DNA of 64,000 nucleotides, taken from positions 1-64,000 of the forward strand of contig NZ_WUUS01000003.1 of the NCBI RefSeq assembly GCF_009831625.1, written 5' to 3'. The translations under genes were made by a program, and so were the position numbers. This stretch comes from Halobaculum saliterrae. GTDB lineage: Archaea; Halobacteriota; Halobacteria; Halobacteriales; Haloferacaceae. Under the pieces are notes generated by a model, which did not search any database, was not told the DNA's origin, and was given only the letters and a program-made list of their open reading frames with translations. Below, piece by piece: positions 19,249 to 28,646 of this stretch (positions within the stretch are counted from its first letter, which is position 1; the number at the start of each line of letters is the position of its first letter).

Positions 19249-19934
19249 ATGAGCGCAGACGACTCGGACCACGCCGACGACGCCTCCGGCGGGCTCGTCA
19301 CTCGTCGGCGACTCCTTCTCGGCGTCGCGGGGGGCCTCGGCCTCTTCGGGGAGGCGGGCTCTACATCGCGCGGTCGCTGGACGGCGACTCCGGCGGGTAC
19401 GACGCGCCGGAGACGCAGCCGATGGTGACGACGCGGGGGCGACTCGACGCGGCGGACCCGACGGAGCGAGTGGGCTCGTGGGATCTCGACGGGGCCGACG
19501 CGGTGGTCCTCTTCGTCCACGGACTCGGCGCGGATGCCGGCTCGGCCCGAGATCAGGCGTACACCGCTCGGCTGGGGCTCGCGGCGGCGACGGGAGTAGC
19601 CGCGGAGGCCGACGCCCCCCCTGTGGTCGGCTACTCGTGGGCGTCGAACGTCGACTGGGGACCGGCGAAGCGGACCGCGGACGCCAACGCCACCCCGCTC
19701 GCCGACTGGTTGGCGGCATGGGCGGCGGACGACGGGCGACCGATCCACCTGTTCGCCCACTCCCTCGGCGCCCGCCTGACAGGAGCGACGCTCAGCGAAC
19801 TCGCCGACCGCGGGCGAACGGACGTCCTCGCCTCGGTGTCGCTGTTCGGCGGGGCGATTCCGAACGACAGCGTCGCGGCCGACGGACAGTACGGGTCGGC
19901 CATCGCGGCGATCGACGCTCCCGTCTATCACTGA
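19249..19934 (+). pseudogene. Tat-exported alpha/beta hydrolase, frameshifted and truncated
   Basis: Translation from ATG 19249 gives a twin-arginine-like signal (TRRRLLLGVAGGLGLFG) that is lost by a frame change near 19350-19365. The remainder continues in another frame from GGLYIARSLDGD onward. That part has lipase features: FVHGLGADAG (oxyanion region) and FAHSLGARL, a GxSxG-like nucleophile elbow with Ala in the first position. It stops at 19934 (AIDAPVYH), before the expected Asp/His part, and the following sequence drifts between frames. Most likely a decayed secreted esterase/lipase-like gene; a sequencing indel is the alternative for the first lesion. Confidence 0.7.
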
Positions 19935-20248
19935 TCACCTGTGACGACCGACACCGGCGCTGGGCTGTCACCGTCGCTTGTATGCTCGGGGTACCATCGA
20001 CATCTACGACTATCTCGCGCGGGACCTAGACCCCCCCAGGGCAGTTGGGTCGCCAGCTTGGCGAACTGCTGTGGGAGATCTCAAGGACGCGTGGTGCCGG
20101 TCCCCGAGAGGGTCCTCACCACCACCGCCTCGTCCATCGCATCCGATTCGGAGATCGTCCCCCAGGCCGTTGATCTGTCGTCGGTAGCGTCTCAAATCTT
20201 GTATTTGATTCCATAACGTTATATGAGGTGATCGGGAATCCGTGGCCA
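19935..20248. other. Intergenic, remnant of hydrolase 3' end plus promoter
   Basis: No intact gene. Short frame fragments such as TIDIYDYLARD near 19990-20030 look like out-of-frame leftovers of the broken hydrolase. The last 35 bp form the promoter of the downstream sensor kinase. Confidence 0.5.
20217..20226 (+). promoter_or_regulatory. TATA-like element of sensor histidine kinase gene
   Basis: CGTTATATGA is centred about 27 nt before the ATG at 20249, fitting a leaderless haloarchaeal promoter and deciding the start against the in-frame GTG at 20228. Confidence 0.5.
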
Positions 20249-22633
20249 ATGAGTACAGCGGAGGGTATCCATGTCCTCCATGTCGACGACGACCCGGACT
20301 TCGCGGAGTTAGTAGCGGAAATGCTGGAAAGGGAGGGAAAGTGTATCTCTGTCGAAACAGCAACCAGCGCCGCTGAGGGATTAGATCGACTTGCAGCCAC
20401 TGAGTTCGATTGCGTCGTAAGCGACTATCAGATGCCCGGACAGAACGGGATCGAGTTCCTCGAAACGGTCCGCGAGGACCGCTCCGATCTCCCGTTCATT
20501 CTCTATACGGGCAAGGGGAGCGAGGAAGTTGCCAGTGATGCGATCTCTGCGGGTGCGACCGATTACCTCCAAAAGGGAGATGGAATCGACCAATACAGAC
20601 TATTGGCGAATCGGATCCAGAACGCCGTCGAACAGTATCGAGCACACCACCGTGCTGCCGAATTCGAACGGATCCGGACACTTGCCAGCGATATCAATCA
20701 GGCACTCGTCCGAGCTGACACGCGATCAGCGCTCGAAGATCGGGTCTGTGAGGTCGTCAGTGACTCCGACCCGTATCTGTTCGCGTGGATCGGTGAGGTG
20801 GACGCTGAGACGGATCGCATTGAACCGCGAGCATGGGCCGGCCTAGAGGAGGGGTATCTCGATGCGATCACCGTCACCGTTGACGAGACGGCGACCGGAG
20901 TTGGTCCGGGCGGAACCGCGGTACGGACGCACCGCGTCGCCGTGTCTCAAAACGTCCACGAGGACGCTGTAGTGACGCCGTGGCGTGACGCGGCGCTTGA
21001 ACGTGGATTTCAAGCGATCGCTGCGGTCCCACTCGTATTCAAAGGCACGCTGTTTGGAGTCCTGTGTATCTATTCAGAGTGCCCTTACGCGTTCGATGCG
21101 GACGAGCAGGAGCTCTTAGCGGAACTCGGTGACGACATCGCTCACGCCATTCACACCCTGGCCTTACGGGATGAGCTTCGTGAAGAGCGTGAGATGATCG
21201 ATCAAGCCATCAACAGCCTCGACGACATCTTCTACCATCTCGATCCGGACGGTACATTGCGACGGTGGAACGACCGCTTCACCGAGGTCACTGGCTACAC
21301 CGATGCGGAGCTTGACCAGATGCAAGCCACCGACTTCTTCGCTGAGAGGGACCGCCCAACCGTTGAGACGGCGCTCGATGAGGCGTTAGCGACCGGCGAA
21401 TCGATCGTCGAAGCGGAGCTCCTGACCGCCGAGGGTGTGTCCATTCCCTACGAGTTTACTGGGTCACGATTCACGAGCACTGACGGCGATGTGCTTGGGA
21501 TCATTGGCATCGGGCGGGACATCAGCGACCGGAAAGCCCGTGAACAGAAGCTGACGGCCCTCCACACTGTTGCGAACGAACTCACTGCCAGCGAGTCGGC
21601 CGAAGCGGCGTACGAACACACCATCAGAGCTAGCGCGGAGATCCTCAATCTCGACGTGAGCGTGGTGAACATTGAGAACGGTGGGGAGCTGGTCCCCGTT
21701 GCAGTTCCAGACGAGGTTCCCGAAGACCGAGTCACCACGATGTCGGTTGACGAGGGGATCACCGGCAAGACCTATCGAACGGGGGAGTCGTTCCTCATCG
21801 GGGATCTGACCACGTGGGAGGACGCACGACCGCAGGGACCGTTCAACTCGGTGATCAGCATCCCAATTGAGAACCACGGGGTGTTCCAGGCCGTCGCTGA
21901 AGCGCCCAACGCGTTCGATGAGACCGACTTCGAGCTGACGAAACTCCTGATCAACCACACCGCGAGTGTCCTGGATCGACTCACGCACGAACAGCAACTG
22001 GAACAACAGACGGAACGCCTCAGGGAGTTCGCCAACGTGGTCTCTCACGACCTTCGCAATCCGTTGAACGTTGCACAGGGTCGAGTGGAGTTGGCTCGGG
22101 AGAACTGTTCCAGTGAGAACCTCGCTGACGCAGCGAACGCGATCGACCGCAGTCTGACGCTCATTGATGATCTGCTCACGCTTGCACGGGAAGGAGAGGA
22201 AGTGAGCGATGTCGAGACGGTTGACCTTGCGGATCTCTGTTCCAGAACGTGGCATAACGTCGAGACGGCTGCTGCGACCATAGAGGTCAACACGACCCTG
22301 TCGATTCGAGCCGACCCGAATCGAGTGCAACAACTCTTGGAGAACCTGTTCCGGAACGCTGTCGAACACGGTGGTGAGGACGTGACTGTGACTGTGGGGA
22401 GCCTCGATGATCGGCCTGGATTCTTCGTTGCCGATGACGGCCCGGGGATTGCCCCGGACAACCGCGATGAGGTGTTCGAGGCCGGGTATTCACGCATCGA
22501 TGACGGAACGGGATTCGGGCTGAATATCGTCCGTAAGATCGCACAGGCGCACGGGTGGGACACAACTGTCGGGCACAGCAACTCTGGTGGAGCGCGGTTC
22601 GAGATCGGTGGCGTCGACATCGAGAGCCAGTAA
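20249..22633 (+). CDS. Hybrid sensor: receiver-GAF-PAS-GAF-histidine kinase
   Basis: 794 residues. An N-terminal receiver domain has VDDDP acidic pocket, phosphoacceptor Asp59 in VVSDYQMPGQNG, and Lys109. It is followed by a GAF domain (about 135-305), a PAS domain (about 316-428, DDIFYHLDPDGTLRRWNDRF), a second GAF (about 435-575), and a HisKA helix with FANVVSHDLRNPL (His600). The ATPase domain has N-box LLENLFRNAVEHG, G1 DDGPGIAP and G2 GTGFGLNIV. It is a typical soluble haloarchaeal two-component sensor (no membrane segments). The receiver at the N-terminus suggests input from another kinase or bacteriorhodopsin-regulator-like signalling. No cognate regulator is adjacent. Confidence 0.92.
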   Translation: MSTAEGIHVLHVDDDPDFAELVAEMLEREGKCISVETATSAAEGLDRLAATEFDCVVSDYQMPGQNGIEFLETVREDRSDLPFILYTGKGSEEVASDAISAGATDYLQKGDGIDQYRLLANRIQNAVEQYRAHHRAAEFERIRTLASDINQALVRADTRSALEDRVCEVVSDSDPYLFAWIGEVDAETDRIEPRAWAGLEEGYLDAITVTVDETATGVGPGGTAVRTHRVAVSQNVHEDAVVTPWRDAALERGFQAIAAVPLVFKGTLFGVLCIYSECPYAFDADEQELLAELGDDIAHAIHTLALRDELREEREMIDQAINSLDDIFYHLDPDGTLRRWNDRFTEVTGYTDAELDQMQATDFFAERDRPTVETALDEALATGESIVEAELLTAEGVSIPYEFTGSRFTSTDGDVLGIIGIGRDISDRKAREQKLTALHTVANELTASESAEAAYEHTIRASAEILNLDVSVVNIENGGELVPVAVPDEVPEDRVTTMSVDEGITGKTYRTGESFLIGDLTTWEDARPQGPFNSVISIPIENHGVFQAVAEAPNAFDETDFELTKLLINHTASVLDRLTHEQQLEQQTERLREFANVVSHDLRNPLNVAQGRVELARENCSSENLADAANAIDRSLTLIDDLLTLAREGEEVSDVETVDLADLCSRTWHNVETAAATIEVNTTLSIRADPNRVQQLLENLFRNAVEHGGEDVTVTVGSLDDRPGFFVADDGPGIAPDNRDEVFEAGYSRIDDGTGFGLNIVRKIAQAHGWDTTVGHSNSGGARFEIGGVDIESQ

Positions 22634-22869
22634 CTGTGCAGGGATCAGGGGACCCCCGTTCACTCAATGCATGCTGATGCACACGTGGCTGCCGGTGGCC
22701 CGCCAACAGGCACTACGTTCCCTAGACCGCTGGACCCGTGAGGCCGTCTTCATCGATAGCAGTGCGGGACTGACGGCCAACTGACTGGCCGAACCAGCGC
22801 CGTCACTCAGGGGTGGCTCCACTGACTGGCCAGCGGTGTCTGGTCAACCTTCTTCGCCCTCGCGGTGGG

Positions 22870-23595
22870 ATGGCCCCCATGGTACTGACGCAGGCGCTGT
22901 CGTACACTGCACTCGCAGTTGTGGCCGCGATGGTCGGCGGAGTCATTGCCATCACCTACCCGCCGGACGCACAGATGGAGAGCAACATCCAGCATTTCGC
23001 GGCGGGTGTCGTGATCGCCGCCGTCGCCGCCGAGCTCCTCCCTGAAGTGCACGAGCGAGCCCCACTGATCGTTGTCTTGGGGTTTACAATTGGAGTCGTC
23101 ACGATGCTCGGCATTCACAAGCTGAGCGAGACCATCGAAAAGCGCGAGTTCGGGGGGCATTTCGCCAGTGCCTCGGGGTTGCTCATCACAGTCTGTATCG
23201 ACATGCTCATCGACGGCGTGTTGATCGGAGTGACTTTTCTCAACAATCCCGACACCGGTGCCATCATCGCTGTCGCACTGGCCATCGAGGTGCTGTTCCT
23301 GGGGGTCGCCGGCGTTGTCGCGCTCCCGAACGACCTCGGCGTAGCCCGGAAACTCGCGGTGCCGGCTGTATTCGGGCTGTTGCTCACTGTCGGAGTCACT
23401 GGGGGTGTACTCGCACTGGACGGAGTGACCGGCGCACCGATCGCGATCATCCTCGCATTCGGCTCTGCAGCCCTGTTGTATCTCGTGACAGAGGAACTGC
23501 TCGTGAAAGCCGGCAAGGTCCCGGAAACCCCAGTGTCGACGACACTGTTCTTCGTCGGCTTCCTGACGATCTTCCTGCTAGATATGCTCCACTGA
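22870..23595 (+). CDS. ZIP-like metal transporter family membrane protein
   Basis: 241 residues from ATG 22870 (ATG 22879 also possible), with about seven to eight membrane helices. The layout resembles ZIP permeases: IQHFAAGVVIAAVAAELLPE in an early helix, and the ITVCIDMLIDGVLIG helix where ZIP proteins carry the H/N-x-x-D-G metal site (Asp-Gly kept). EVLFLGVAG is at the place of the second signature helix. Several metal-ligand histidines of classical ZIPs are missing, so substrate and even transport activity are uncertain. It stands alone between the sensor kinase and the polymerase locus. Confidence 0.65.
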   Translation: MAPMVLTQALSYTALAVVAAMVGGVIAITYPPDAQMESNIQHFAAGVVIAAVAAELLPEVHERAPLIVVLGFTIGVVTMLGIHKLSETIEKREFGGHFASASGLLITVCIDMLIDGVLIGVTFLNNPDTGAIIAVALAIEVLFLGVAGVVALPNDLGVARKLAVPAVFGLLLTVGVTGGVLALDGVTGAPIAIILAFGSAALLYLVTEELLVKAGKVPETPVSTTLFFVGFLTIFLLDMLH

Positions 23596-23737
23596 GAGCG
23601 TCGTCAGCCCGCCCAGTGGCAGACAGCGTCCTGTTTTTGACACCCTCATGGCGATCAGTGCGGGTCGCAGCTAGGGCGAGAACACCTACGTCCAGCGAGC
23701 GCGGTCGCTGCTTGAGTGAGTGATGGTTAGCAGTCGG

Positions 23738-25942
23738 TTATCGAAACTCCCCCAGCGACGGCTCCACGACGCCTGAAACCGCCCGATGGAGCCGCTCACG
23801 GTCCCACCCGAGCGGCGACACCACACTCTCGGCGGCCCGAATCGCCTCGCGCCGGTACCACTCGACGTCGTACCGCTCCAGCGACTCATCCCCCAGTCGA
23901 ACGCGCCCGAGTCCCGTCGCCTCGTCATCCACCACCAGATACTCGACGCGCTGGCCGGGTTCGAGCGCACGGTCCTTCCACTTCGCCCGCTTCAACGCCG
24001 CCACCGTCACCGTCTCGTACCGGTACTGCTCGGCACGCTTCGACACGCGCTGGGTCACTAACAACTCGACCGGATCCACCTCCCCGTCCTCCAACCGCCC
24101 GAGCCACCGTCGTAACTCCCCCACCACCGCCTCCACGTCGTGCGTCCGGTCCACCGTCCGGATCAGCGCTTCCTGTAACCGCGAGATCCACGCCGGCGTG
24201 TCGTCCTGCCGGCACTCGATCCCCCGAGTCTTCACAGCCTCACCCACGCCCTGATCGGGCAGCTCCACCCCATGACGCCGTCCGAAGTACCGCGTGAGCG
24301 CCCCCCCGTCGCCGCCGCGTCGCGGACAGAACGCGACCCACTCGAAGGCGCCCTCGTACTCCAACTCGATACCCACCTCCGAACTCACCTCCCGAGCGAT
24401 CTCCACCAACTCTCGCCGCTCCCCGTCCGCGACATCCGGCGCGGGCGTCACCCAGATCGAATCGACGATCCCATGCAGCACGCGCCACCCACCGCCCTCG
24501 AGCGCTTCCTTCGCATCGAGCAGGATCTCTCGGGCGAACGCGTTGATCGCCTCGTGGCACTCGATACGGCCGTACTTCGCGTTCGAGAAGCCCTGGTACC
24601 CGAAACACGACACGAGGATCCACTTGATCGCCGCCGAGCGCGACTCCAGCGCCTCGATCTCCGCCGGATCGTCCGCCTCGCGAATCCGCCGTTTGATCGC
24701 CTCCCGTCCGTCGATGAGCGGCCCCAACACGGCGGGAAGGTACCCGTCTCGTTCACAGATCGAATACCCCACGTTCGGAACCGCGTCGTTGTCACAGCAG
24801 CCACAGCGCACCGTCTCGGGTGAGACATTGTACTCGCGGATGACGTTCGGATACAGCGACGAGAAGTCGAGCTCGTGGACGTCCTCGTGGACACCGACCT
24901 CGGGCGCGAGCGTCGTCCCGCCGCGGTCGGCAGTATCCAGCGTCGCCGCCGAACGGAAGAACTCCGGGCGCCACGCCCGCCACGGGACCAACACGCCGCG
25001 GGACCGCGCCTCCCGGATCTGCATCGCCGTGAGCACCCGCCCGATCGACGCCCAGCCGAGTTCCTGTAGGGGCAGTCCAGCGCGCTCGACCAGATCGAGA
25101 CAGCCCTCGAGACCTGCCTCGTGCACGAAGAAGGAATTCGACCGGTCGAGTAGCACTCTCCCCGGCACCGAATACCGTGCCGGTGAGTGCCCGACGTTCC
25201 CGTAGCTCGTGTACGTCGACGCCGACGCCAACTGTGTATACCCCGGCTCACGCCCGAGTTCGAACGGCCGCAGGCCGTACTCACCCGCGGCCTCGAACAA
25301 CAGCGGGACCACGTCGGCGGTGTCGACGACCAGCACGTCCGGGTCGACGCTCGCGACGCGCCCTGCGACGGCCTCAACCACTTCACGCGGCGTCGATCCC
25401 ACGGACTCCCCATCGACGGTGAGCTGCGGAAGCGCCTCCACTCCCGATACATGCGCCGGGAAGCCCAGATCCAGCGTTCGAAGCTCACGAATATCGGTGT
25501 CCGGCGCCGGTTCAGTGCCGGTTTCAAGCGTATAGCGGAACTACCGCGTGAGATCGACGTTGTAGCAGGTGTAGGCATCGGCGTCGCCGAACTGCTGGAC
25601 CCGCCGGGCGACCGAACGGACGTCGTCGATCTCACGACACTCCACCCGGAGGACGGGTCGGGCGTCCGCCCGGAACGTCTGGCGCCACACGTCCACCGAG
25701 AGCGACTCGACGGCCGCCTGGCCCTCGAGGAACGAGCGCAACTCTCGGAGGCCCTCCGTGAGCGCCCCACGTGCCGGCAACTGCACTCGCGGCGTCGGCC
25801 CGCCGTGTTCCCCGTACAACTCCGAGACGGGCGCCCCGACGTACATCGTTGGCCGGTAGCCGTCAACACACGTGCGTTCGACGCCGTCGGTCGTGAGCCG
25901 CCACTCGACGACCGTGGTGCCGTCGTCGTCGATCGTGAGCAC
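23738..25942 (-). pseudogene. Divergent family B DNA polymerase (PolB2-like), interrupted by in-frame TAG
   Basis: One continuous frame of 735 codons with a single amber codon (TAG at 25543-25541, codon 134). Both sides clearly belong together: NVDLTR before the stop and FRYTLETG after it. Motif A DFSSLYPNVI and motif B KWILVSCFGYQGF are present. Motif C reads HGIVDSIWV, so the first Asp of the usual DTD pair is replaced. Exonuclease motifs are degenerate (LRTLDLGFP where DIE is expected). This matches the known archaeal PolB2 lineage with altered active sites. It is third gene of a leftward module with a small coiled-coil protein and a RecA-like protein. It could be a pseudogene, a split gene (internal GTG at 25441 gives 567 residues), or carry a sequencing error. 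Confidence 0.85.
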
Positions 25943-25948
25943 TATCCG

Positions 25949-26260
25949 CTACCCCTCACGTTCGGCTGGCGTCTCGGCGTCACCGGGGATGTCCTCGAGG
26001 CGCCCTTCCAACGTCTCCACGCGCTCCTCGAGCTCGTCGATTCGATCCTCCTGTTCGAGGTCGATGCTCACCAACACCGGCGCGAGCTGGTCGGGGTGGT
26101 TCAGGTGACTCGCGGCGTCGGCGTGCTCGCGAGCGTAGGTGAACAGCCGGTCGAACAACGGTCGGTGTCGCCGGCGCAGGGCTCGCCGGAAGTCGCTCCA
26201 CTCGTCCTCCATGCGCGAGAGCACGTCGCGGAACGTCGGGTTCGTGCGGCCCATGCTCAC
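25949..26260 (-). CDS. Small helical protein between PolB2-like and RecA-like genes
   Basis: 103 residues from GTG 26260, whose GTGA overlaps the stop of the upstream RecA-like gene; ATG 26254 is the alternative. Mostly helical: a basic middle (RRALRRRHRPLFDRLF) followed by a C-terminal coiled coil (EDRIDELEERVETLEGRLEDI). It ends six bases before the polymerase start, so the three genes form a coupled operon. No family recognised; it may be an accessory or bridging subunit of the polymerase. Confidence 0.65.
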   Translation of the reverse strand: MSMGRTNPTFRDVLSRMEDEWSDFRRALRRRHRPLFDRLFTYAREHADAASHLNHPDQLAPVLVSIDLEQEDRIDELEERVETLEGRLEDIPGDAETPAEREG

Positions 26261-27009
26261 CACCCCTTGGGTGTGACCGGCGACGTCACCGATGTCGACG
26301 AGGCGGACGGCGTATCGCCAGCGGTATCGATCGGCGCGTCGACGGCGCGAGCGCGGTGTTGCAGGATCTCCCGCCAGAAGGCGAGCGTCGTCTGGAGCCA
26401 CCCGTCGCCCGTGTGATAGACGAGTGTCTCCGCGTCGGACTCCGCGTCGTCGCTGGTGAATCGTGGGCCGAACGGTGTCGCCCGACAGGCGAGCGCCTCC
26501 TCGGCGGCGGCCTCGAGCGGCGCCGACAGCTCGTCGTCGCGAGTGCGTGTGAGTACGACCGGAAGGTCGCGATCACGGGCGAGTCCCGCCAGCGTCGCCA
26601 AGCGCTGGACGAGCAGCTCCCGTGCCTGCTCGCGAGGGATGTCGTCCTCGCGATACAGTAGATCCATCGCGGGGACGACCACGAGCGCCGGGTCGGTGCG
26701 TTCGAGCGCCGCGTTCGAGACGATCCGCGGGAGCCGATCGAGGAGCGATGCGTGCTGGTAGGCCGTAAAGCCGCGAGCGACGGTGATCCGTTCGAGGTAC
26801 TGGGGGTGTGGGGCAAGGGTCGCGAGGGTCGACGTCCGAACGTTGTCCCCGGCGTCGACCCAGAAGGCGTGGTCGCCCGAGGCCAGGAGCTGATCGAGAA
26901 CGAGCGCACACAACGGCTCGGCGCCGAGCTCGGTGTCGACGTCAAGCAGCGTCACGCCCGCCTCGAGCGCCGGCAGTTCGACACCGTCGTTCGGCTGGTC
27001 GCGAAGCAT
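26257..27009 (-). CDS. RecA/RadA-like protein lacking a Walker A motif
   Basis: 250 residues from ATG 27009. The fold pattern resembles the RecA/RadA core: an early strand (GVTLLDVDTELGAEPL) where the P-loop should be, FWVDAGDNVRTSTL as a degenerate counterpart of the helix after YIDTEG, then the hydrophobic Walker B-like strand PALVVVPAMDLLYRED, and LPVVLTRTRDDEL as a sensor-like strand. No GxxGxGKT is present, so ATP binding is doubtful. Position upstream of a PolB2-like polymerase recalls bacterial ImuA-type RecA-like proteins next to mutagenic polymerases; this parallel is inference. Tail after about 220 is Thr/Ser/Pro-rich. Confidence 0.6.
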   Translation of the reverse strand: MLRDQPNDGVELPALEAGVTLLDVDTELGAEPLCALVLDQLLASGDHAFWVDAGDNVRTSTLATLAPHPQYLERITVARGFTAYQHASLLDRLPRIVSNAALERTDPALVVVPAMDLLYREDDIPREQARELLVQRLATLAGLARDRDLPVVLTRTRDDELSAPLEAAAEEALACRATPFGPRFTSDDAESDAETLVYHTGDGWLQTTLAFWREILQHRARAVDAPIDTAGDTPSASSTSVTSPVTPKGW

Positions 27010-27343
27010 ACTCGGACGTACGGAGACCGTGGATAAGGGACTCGGCCATGCATGGAGGGTGGAAGTGAAAGTGAACGACACAGCGAGTACGATCGTGCGG
27101 CCCTGAGCCTGCTCGCGGCCGGTTGCGGCAGGTGCGACTCTGTGGTCGTTTATCCCGGCCGGAGTGTGTGTCACCCGGAAGTGGACCACGTTTCGTGGCT
27201 GTGCTGCGGCGGTCGCGAGAAACGGAGCCGCTGCAGTCAGCAACGTGGTCGGTCCGGTGGTCAACTGGGGAAGGGGAAGGGGGAGCGTGCTCGAGCAGCC
27301 ACGGACGCTGCACAGTGCATCGTCAACGACGCGGCGATCTCGC
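27010..27343. other. Intergenic region between polymerase operon and antiporter gene
   Basis: About 330 bp without a supported gene. It contains the leftward promoter of the RecA-like gene (CCTTATCC on the minus strand roughly 25 nt before the start codon) and the 3' end region of the antiporter gene. Short open frames on both strands show no family features. Confidence 0.45.
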
Positions 27344-28351
27344 TCAGATACCCTGAACGGTCTCGATGACGCCGAGCGACTCCAGCGTCATCCACAGGAG
27401 AAACAGCACGTACAGTCCGAGGAAGCCGTACGCCTCGCGGTCGGTGAGTTCGAGGTCCGTCCGCGTGAACACGATGAAGACGAGCGTCGCGAACGCGAGG
27501 AACCCCATCGTCGGGATCGCGACGAGGAAGTCGATGGTCGCCGACCCCGCCAGGAGCACGCCGATCGGGATGGCAACGAGGAGGTTGAAGGTATTGCTCC
27601 CGAGGACGTTCGTGAGGCTGGTGACGCTGTCGTCGTTCTTGGCGGCCCGAATGCTGACGAACGCATCGGGCAGGCTCGTTCCGGCCGCGATGACGGTCAG
27701 CCCCCACAGGAACGTCGGCGTCCCGAAGATCTCCCCGAACGACAGGGCAGCGCGAACGATGCCCTCAACGCCGACAGCGATGACGATCAACGTCACCGCC
27801 AGCGTTCCCCACTCTCGGAGCGGACGGACATCGGTGGGCTCGTGAGCAACGTGATCACTGGCGTCCTGCTGGTGGAGGAAGACGTAGATCCCATAGGTGG
27901 CAAGCGGGAGGACGACGAGCGTCGGCGTCAGGATCGCTGCACGGTTCGTTCCCCCCGGCACGTACGTCGCGCCGAGCGCGAAGACGATGAACAGGACGAG
28001 GACGCTGATGATATAGAACTGTGCGTCCTTGTGAACGATGTCCCGAGTCGATTCCAGTTCCTCGCTGAAGAGCGCGGAGAGGGCCGGGATGACCAGCAGG
28101 TTGAAGATCGCGCTCCCGACGATAGCCCCGACTCCGAGGGAGAAGTCGCCGTGAACGACCGTACTGATGACGATCGAACTCAGTTCGGGGAAACTCGATC
28201 CCACAGCCACGACGATGGCCCCGTGGACGGCGACGGGTAAGCCGTAGTGCTTGCTTAGCCGCTCCGCGGCCCGCTCGAAGTGCTCGCTTCCCTTCCAGAT
28301 GACGAGCGTTGCGACGACGGCGAGGACGAGAGAAACGAGCAGTCCCGGCAT
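27344..28351 (-). CDS. CaCA family sodium/calcium antiporter (YrbG-like)
   Basis: 335 residues, about ten membrane helices in two halves. Both alpha-repeats of the cation/calcium exchanger superfamily are visible: AVGSSFPELSSIVIS followed by GSAIFNLL in the first half, and AAGTSLPDAFVSI followed by VLGSNTFNLLVAIP in the second. The conserved acidic residues (Glu in SSFPEL, Asp in TSLPDA) are present in the ion-binding helices. It exchanges Ca2+ (or another divalent ion) against Na+ at the cytoplasmic membrane. It has its own promoter; the neighbouring polymerase operon reads in the same direction but is separated by about 330 bp. Confidence 0.9.
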   Translation of the reverse strand: MPGLLVSLVLAVVATLVIWKGSEHFERAAERLSKHYGLPVAVHGAIVVAVGSSFPELSSIVISTVVHGDFSLGVGAIVGSAIFNLLVIPALSALFSEELESTRDIVHKDAQFYIISVLVLFIVFALGATYVPGGTNRAAILTPTLVVLPLATYGIYVFLHQQDASDHVAHEPTDVRPLREWGTLAVTLIVIAVGVEGIVRAALSFGEIFGTPTFLWGLTVIAAGTSLPDAFVSIRAAKNDDSVTSLTNVLGSNTFNLLVAIPIGVLLAGSATIDFLVAIPTMGFLAFATLVFIVFTRTDLELTDREAYGFLGLYVLFLLWMTLESLGVIETVQGI

Positions 28352-28646
28352 CGGTACCGTGTTCTCGACACGTGTTGAAAAGCGTATTTCACCGAGCCGA
28401 CGGCGGATCGCGTTCGAGTTCGCTCGAACGGGCGGCGATCGATCTCGCCTCGGGGAGTCGGCCGAGGGCGGCGACCTGAACGCACGGCATTGGGGCAGTG
28501 AGACGCGGAGGCCCGACGACGGTCGGTGAAGACATCCGCATGAGATCGTGTGAGAGGTGCAGCGACTGCGGCACGGGGTCGAGGAACTGCGAGCGGAAGT
28601 CGAAGACCGGCAGTCGGGATCGTGGAGGGGGCAGGTGACCGTCCGT

